Below, piece after piece: positions 6,425-7,899 of a stretch of DNA of 7,899 bases (position 1 is its first letter; the number at the start of each line of letters is the position of its first letter). The position numbers and the translations under genes were made by a program. Source of the DNA: Candidatus Cloacimonadota bacterium (lineage in GTDB: Bacteria > Cloacimonadota > Cloacimonadia > Cloacimonadales > TCS61). The DNA is taken from assembly GCA_014382915.1 (NCBI GenBank), contig JACNIV010000017.1, forward strand, positions 1 to 7,899, written 5' to 3'. Under the pieces are notes generated by a model. It made no database searches. It saw nothing but the letters and a program-made list of their open reading frames with translations, and was not told where the DNA came from.

Positions 6425-7000
6425 ATGAAAAAGTTAATCATAGGCGTAATCGTAATATTAACCAGTTGTTATTTTGGTTCGATAATGCGCTTTTCCGAGA
6501 AAGATATAGGTGACACAGTAAACACTGTAATCAATCCCAGCTTTGAAGACGGAGACTATAATTTTGAAACTTTACCTGAAGAATGGATGGTGCTGAATGA
6601 TGCAGCCGAAAAAATATTCTGGGATAACAATTATAGGTGTACAGGTTCAAAAAGTTTGCGGATTGAGTATCCAGATGACAATATCAACATTATTTCCGAT
6701 GCCTTTCCAATAAATCCGGAATACGTTTACTATTCACGCTGTTTCCTGCGGACTAATTACCGATCCAACCATTCGGTGGTGATCAGATTTCTTGCTTTTA
6801 ATGCTAAGGGTAAAAGAGTGAATAAATTCAGCAACAAAGGATATCCAAAAGAAGACTGGACCCAGATCGACTTGACCTCCGGATTTCTAAACAGTACTGC
6901 CAGATTTGGTAGAATAATTATTTCCATACCCAAAAAGCCCGATAAGATCTTCTGGATTGATGATGTAGAAAGTTATAATGTTTATAAAATTCAAAAATAG
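6425..7000 (+). CDS. lipoprotein with a carbohydrate-binding-like jelly-roll domain
   Basis: I do not recognise a named family. The 191-residue protein begins with a lipoprotein signal: MKK, a hydrophobic stretch, then LTSC with the lipidated Cys15. Residue +2 is Tyr, not Asp, so export to the outer membrane is possible if the E. coli sorting rule holds. The mature part looks like one beta-sandwich of the galactose-binding/CBM4-9 type: INPSFEDGD (36-44), then PEEW, then GSKSLRIEY at about 74, then alternating short strands, then WIDDVE (177-182) near the end. Openings such as NPSFE and endings such as WIDDV are typical of those domains, but the sugar ligand cannot be read from sequence. AGGAG five bases before the ATG gives a strong ribosome binding site, and it starts nine bases after rodA, so co-transcription with the elongasome genes is likely. 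A periplasmic peptidoglycan- or envelope-glycan-binding role is inference. Confidence 0.75.
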   Translation: MKKLIIGVIVILTSCYFGSIMRFSEKDIGDTVNTVINPSFEDGDYNFETLPEEWMVLNDAAEKIFWDNNYRCTGSKSLRIEYPDDNINIISDAFPINPEYVYYSRCFLRTNYRSNHSVVIRFLAFNAKGKRVNKFSNKGYPKEDWTQIDLTSGFLNSTARFGRIIISIPKKPDKIFWIDDVESYNVYKIQK

Positions 7001-7002
7001 AT

Positions 7003-7007
7003 GGAGG
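7003..7007 (+). promoter_or_regulatory. ribosome binding site of the 88-residue gene
   Basis: GGAGG lies four bases before the ATG at 7012. Such a strong site, directly after the previous stop, supports the short gene as real and not a chance open frame. Confidence 0.7.
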
Positions 7008-7011
7008 AAGA

Positions 7012-7278
7012 ATGGCAAAAGAGAAGTATCTTTATGAACGTAAAAAATTCTGTGTTCCTGTTACAAAAGCCGAACCCTTAAATTCTATCCAGTTCATTAT
7101 TAATGATTTCATGAAAAAGAAGATTACTTTTTGTATAGACGGCAAAGGCGAGACATGGGAGATCTGGCGGCATGTGGATGACGGTGATAGCGACAAGATC
7201 AAGAAGACAGGAACTCCGATAAAACCTAAATATCTTTATGTGGAGGGTGAAGAAATAAAAGAGTTCGAACTTACCTAA
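7012..7278 (+). CDS. conserved-looking small protein of unknown function (88 aa)
   Basis: I do not recognise this protein. It has 88 residues, no signal peptide and no membrane segment, so it is probably cytoplasmic. It is charged, with many Lys and Glu, and alternates strand-like stretches (KFCVPVT, KITFCID, ETWEIWRHV, PKYLYVEG, IKEFEL) with one likely helix (NSIQFIINDFMKK, about 25-37), suggesting a compact alpha/beta fold. Two cysteines are present, Cys14 and Cys41. It starts 11 bases after the lipoprotein stop behind a strong GGAGG and is the last gene before the intrinsic terminator, so it appears to be the distal gene of the operon. Base composition resembles its neighbours and gives no sign of recent transfer. 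A structural prediction would be needed to say more. Confidence 0.7.
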   Translation: MAKEKYLYERKKFCVPVTKAEPLNSIQFIINDFMKKKITFCIDGKGETWEIWRHVDDGDSDKIKKTGTPIKPKYLYVEGEEIKEFELT

Positions 7279-7310
7279 TTTTTTATATTTTATTTGAAGT
7301 AATTATTCTG

Positions 7311-7333
7311 GCATCTCATTCGAGGTGCTTTTT
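7311..7333 (+). terminator. intrinsic terminator of the mre operon
   Basis: GCATCTC (7311-7317) and GAGGTGC (7322-7328) form a seven-pair stem with one U-G wobble and a four-base ATTC loop, followed directly by five T's (7329-7333). It lies 32 bases after the last stop codon. On the opposite strand the stem is not followed by T's, so it serves the rightward transcripts and not trxB. Confidence 0.8.
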
Positions 7334-7350
7334 GCAATAAAATCTCCTGA

Positions 7351-7899
7351 TTAAAAGTTATCCTGATTTTCTTCAATCCATTTTTCTGCCGAGAAAGCTG
7401 CCGTAGCTCCATCGGAAGCAGCAGTTACGATCTGACGTAAAACTTTGTGCGTAACATCACCAGCAGCATAAACACCCGGAATTTCTGTGTGCATGGTTTC
7501 ATCTGTCTTAATAAAATTCTGTTTATCAAAATCAACTCTGGATTCTACCAGTTCACTACTGGGGATAATACCCACGAAAATGAAAACACCGTCAAGCGGT
7601 AGTTCGCTGGTTTTTTTTGTTTTTTTATTAAACATTAAAAGGGTTTCTACGAAGTCGCTACCCTGGATTTCCTGCACTACAGAGTCCCATATTATTTCTA
7701 TTTTTTTATTAGCTAATACTCTTTCCTGCAAAATTTTTACGGCTCGCAACTGGTCTCTGCGATGAATAATGTAAACCTTACTGGCAAATTTTGTAAGGAA
7801 AATAGCTTCTTCTACAGCCGAATCTCCACCACCTATCACAGCAACTACTTTATCCCTGTAAAAAGCGCCGTCGCAAGTGGCACAATAAGAAACACCCCA
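7351..7899 (-). CDS. trxB: thioredoxin reductase, C-terminal part (5' end outside window)
   Basis: Thioredoxin reductase is the FAD enzyme that passes electrons from NADPH to thioredoxin. The visible 182 residues are the C-terminal half to two thirds of a roughly 310-residue protein; the frame is open to the window edge and starts beyond it. The segment begins WGVSYCATCDGAF, with the redox-active CATC pair as residues 6 and 9. The NADPH-binding loop VIGGGDSAVEEA follows, then HRRDQLRA, whose arginines contact the NADPH 2'-phosphate. PGVYAAGDV near the end is the C-terminal FAD-binding motif. A valine encoded by GTG at 7837-7839 is internal, inside the GGGDSA region, not the start. The protein stops at TAA just after ENQDNF. 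It is convergent with the mre operon and separated from it by the terminator, so it is probably functionally unrelated. Low-molecular-weight TrxB is the clear assignment over NTR-like homologues. Confidence 0.96.
   Translation of the reverse strand, partial: WGVSYCATCDGAFYRDKVVAVIGGGDSAVEEAIFLTKFASKVYIIHRRDQLRAVKILQERVLANKKIEIIWDSVVQEIQGSDFVETLLMFNKKTKKTSELPLDGVFIFVGIIPSSELVESRVDFDKQNFIKTDETMHTEIPGVYAAGDVTHKVLRQIVTAASDGATAAFSAEKWIEENQDNF

Noticed and set aside
7306..7333. Bidirectional terminator also serving trxB
   Set aside because: On the minus strand the stem is followed by CAGAATAATTAC and not by a T-run.
7487..7765. Plus-strand open frame of 92 codons within trxB
   Set aside because: It lies antisense to strongly conserved trxB sequence, has low-complexity composition and no ribosome binding site.

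Overview
The window is an AT-rich, gene-dense stretch of a bacterial chromosome. Its core is a rod-shape (elongasome) operon on the + strand: mreB, mreC, a CofE-like ligase-fold gene, mreD, mrdA (PBP2) and rodA. Two small genes follow, one for a lipoprotein and one for an 88-residue orphan, and the run closes at a convincing intrinsic terminator. Upstream, on the same strand, lies the 3' end of recG. Downstream, on the opposite strand, lies the 3' half of a thioredoxin reductase gene (trxB).

Organism: a lipobox lipoprotein and a complete MreBCD/PBP2/RodA set point to a rod-shaped, probably diderm bacterium. Low GC, a lysine/isoleucine/asparagine-rich proteome and the gene content suggest an uncultured FCB-type lineage such as Cloacimonadota. 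This is an inference from overall character, not from a search. Several genes have clear Shine-Dalgarno sequences (mreB, the CofE-like gene, the lipoprotein gene, the 88-residue gene), which argues against typical Bacteroidota.

Layout: 1-378 recG 3' end; 379-495 intergenic region with a candidate promoter and a near-perfect 19-bp inverted repeat; 496-1533 mreB; 1539-2333 mreC; 2296-2982 CofE-like gene; 2979-3464 mreD; 3457-5211 mrdA; 5208-6416 rodA; 6425-7000 lipoprotein; 7012-7278 88-residue orphan; 7311-7333 terminator; 7351-7899 trxB (minus strand, 5' end outside the window).

How it works together: MreB filaments on the inner membrane face, with MreC and MreD, position and activate the PBP2 transpeptidase and RodA glycosyltransferase pair, which inserts side-wall peptidoglycan. 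Genes from mreC to rodA overlap (38, 4, 8 and 4 nt), so their translation is probably coupled. The notable point is the CofE-like gene: a relative of F420-0:gamma-glutamyl ligase embedded by overlaps on both sides between mreC and mreD. No other F420 gene is visible here. An elongasome-linked amino-acid ligase of unknown substrate is the best candidate for something undescribed in this window.
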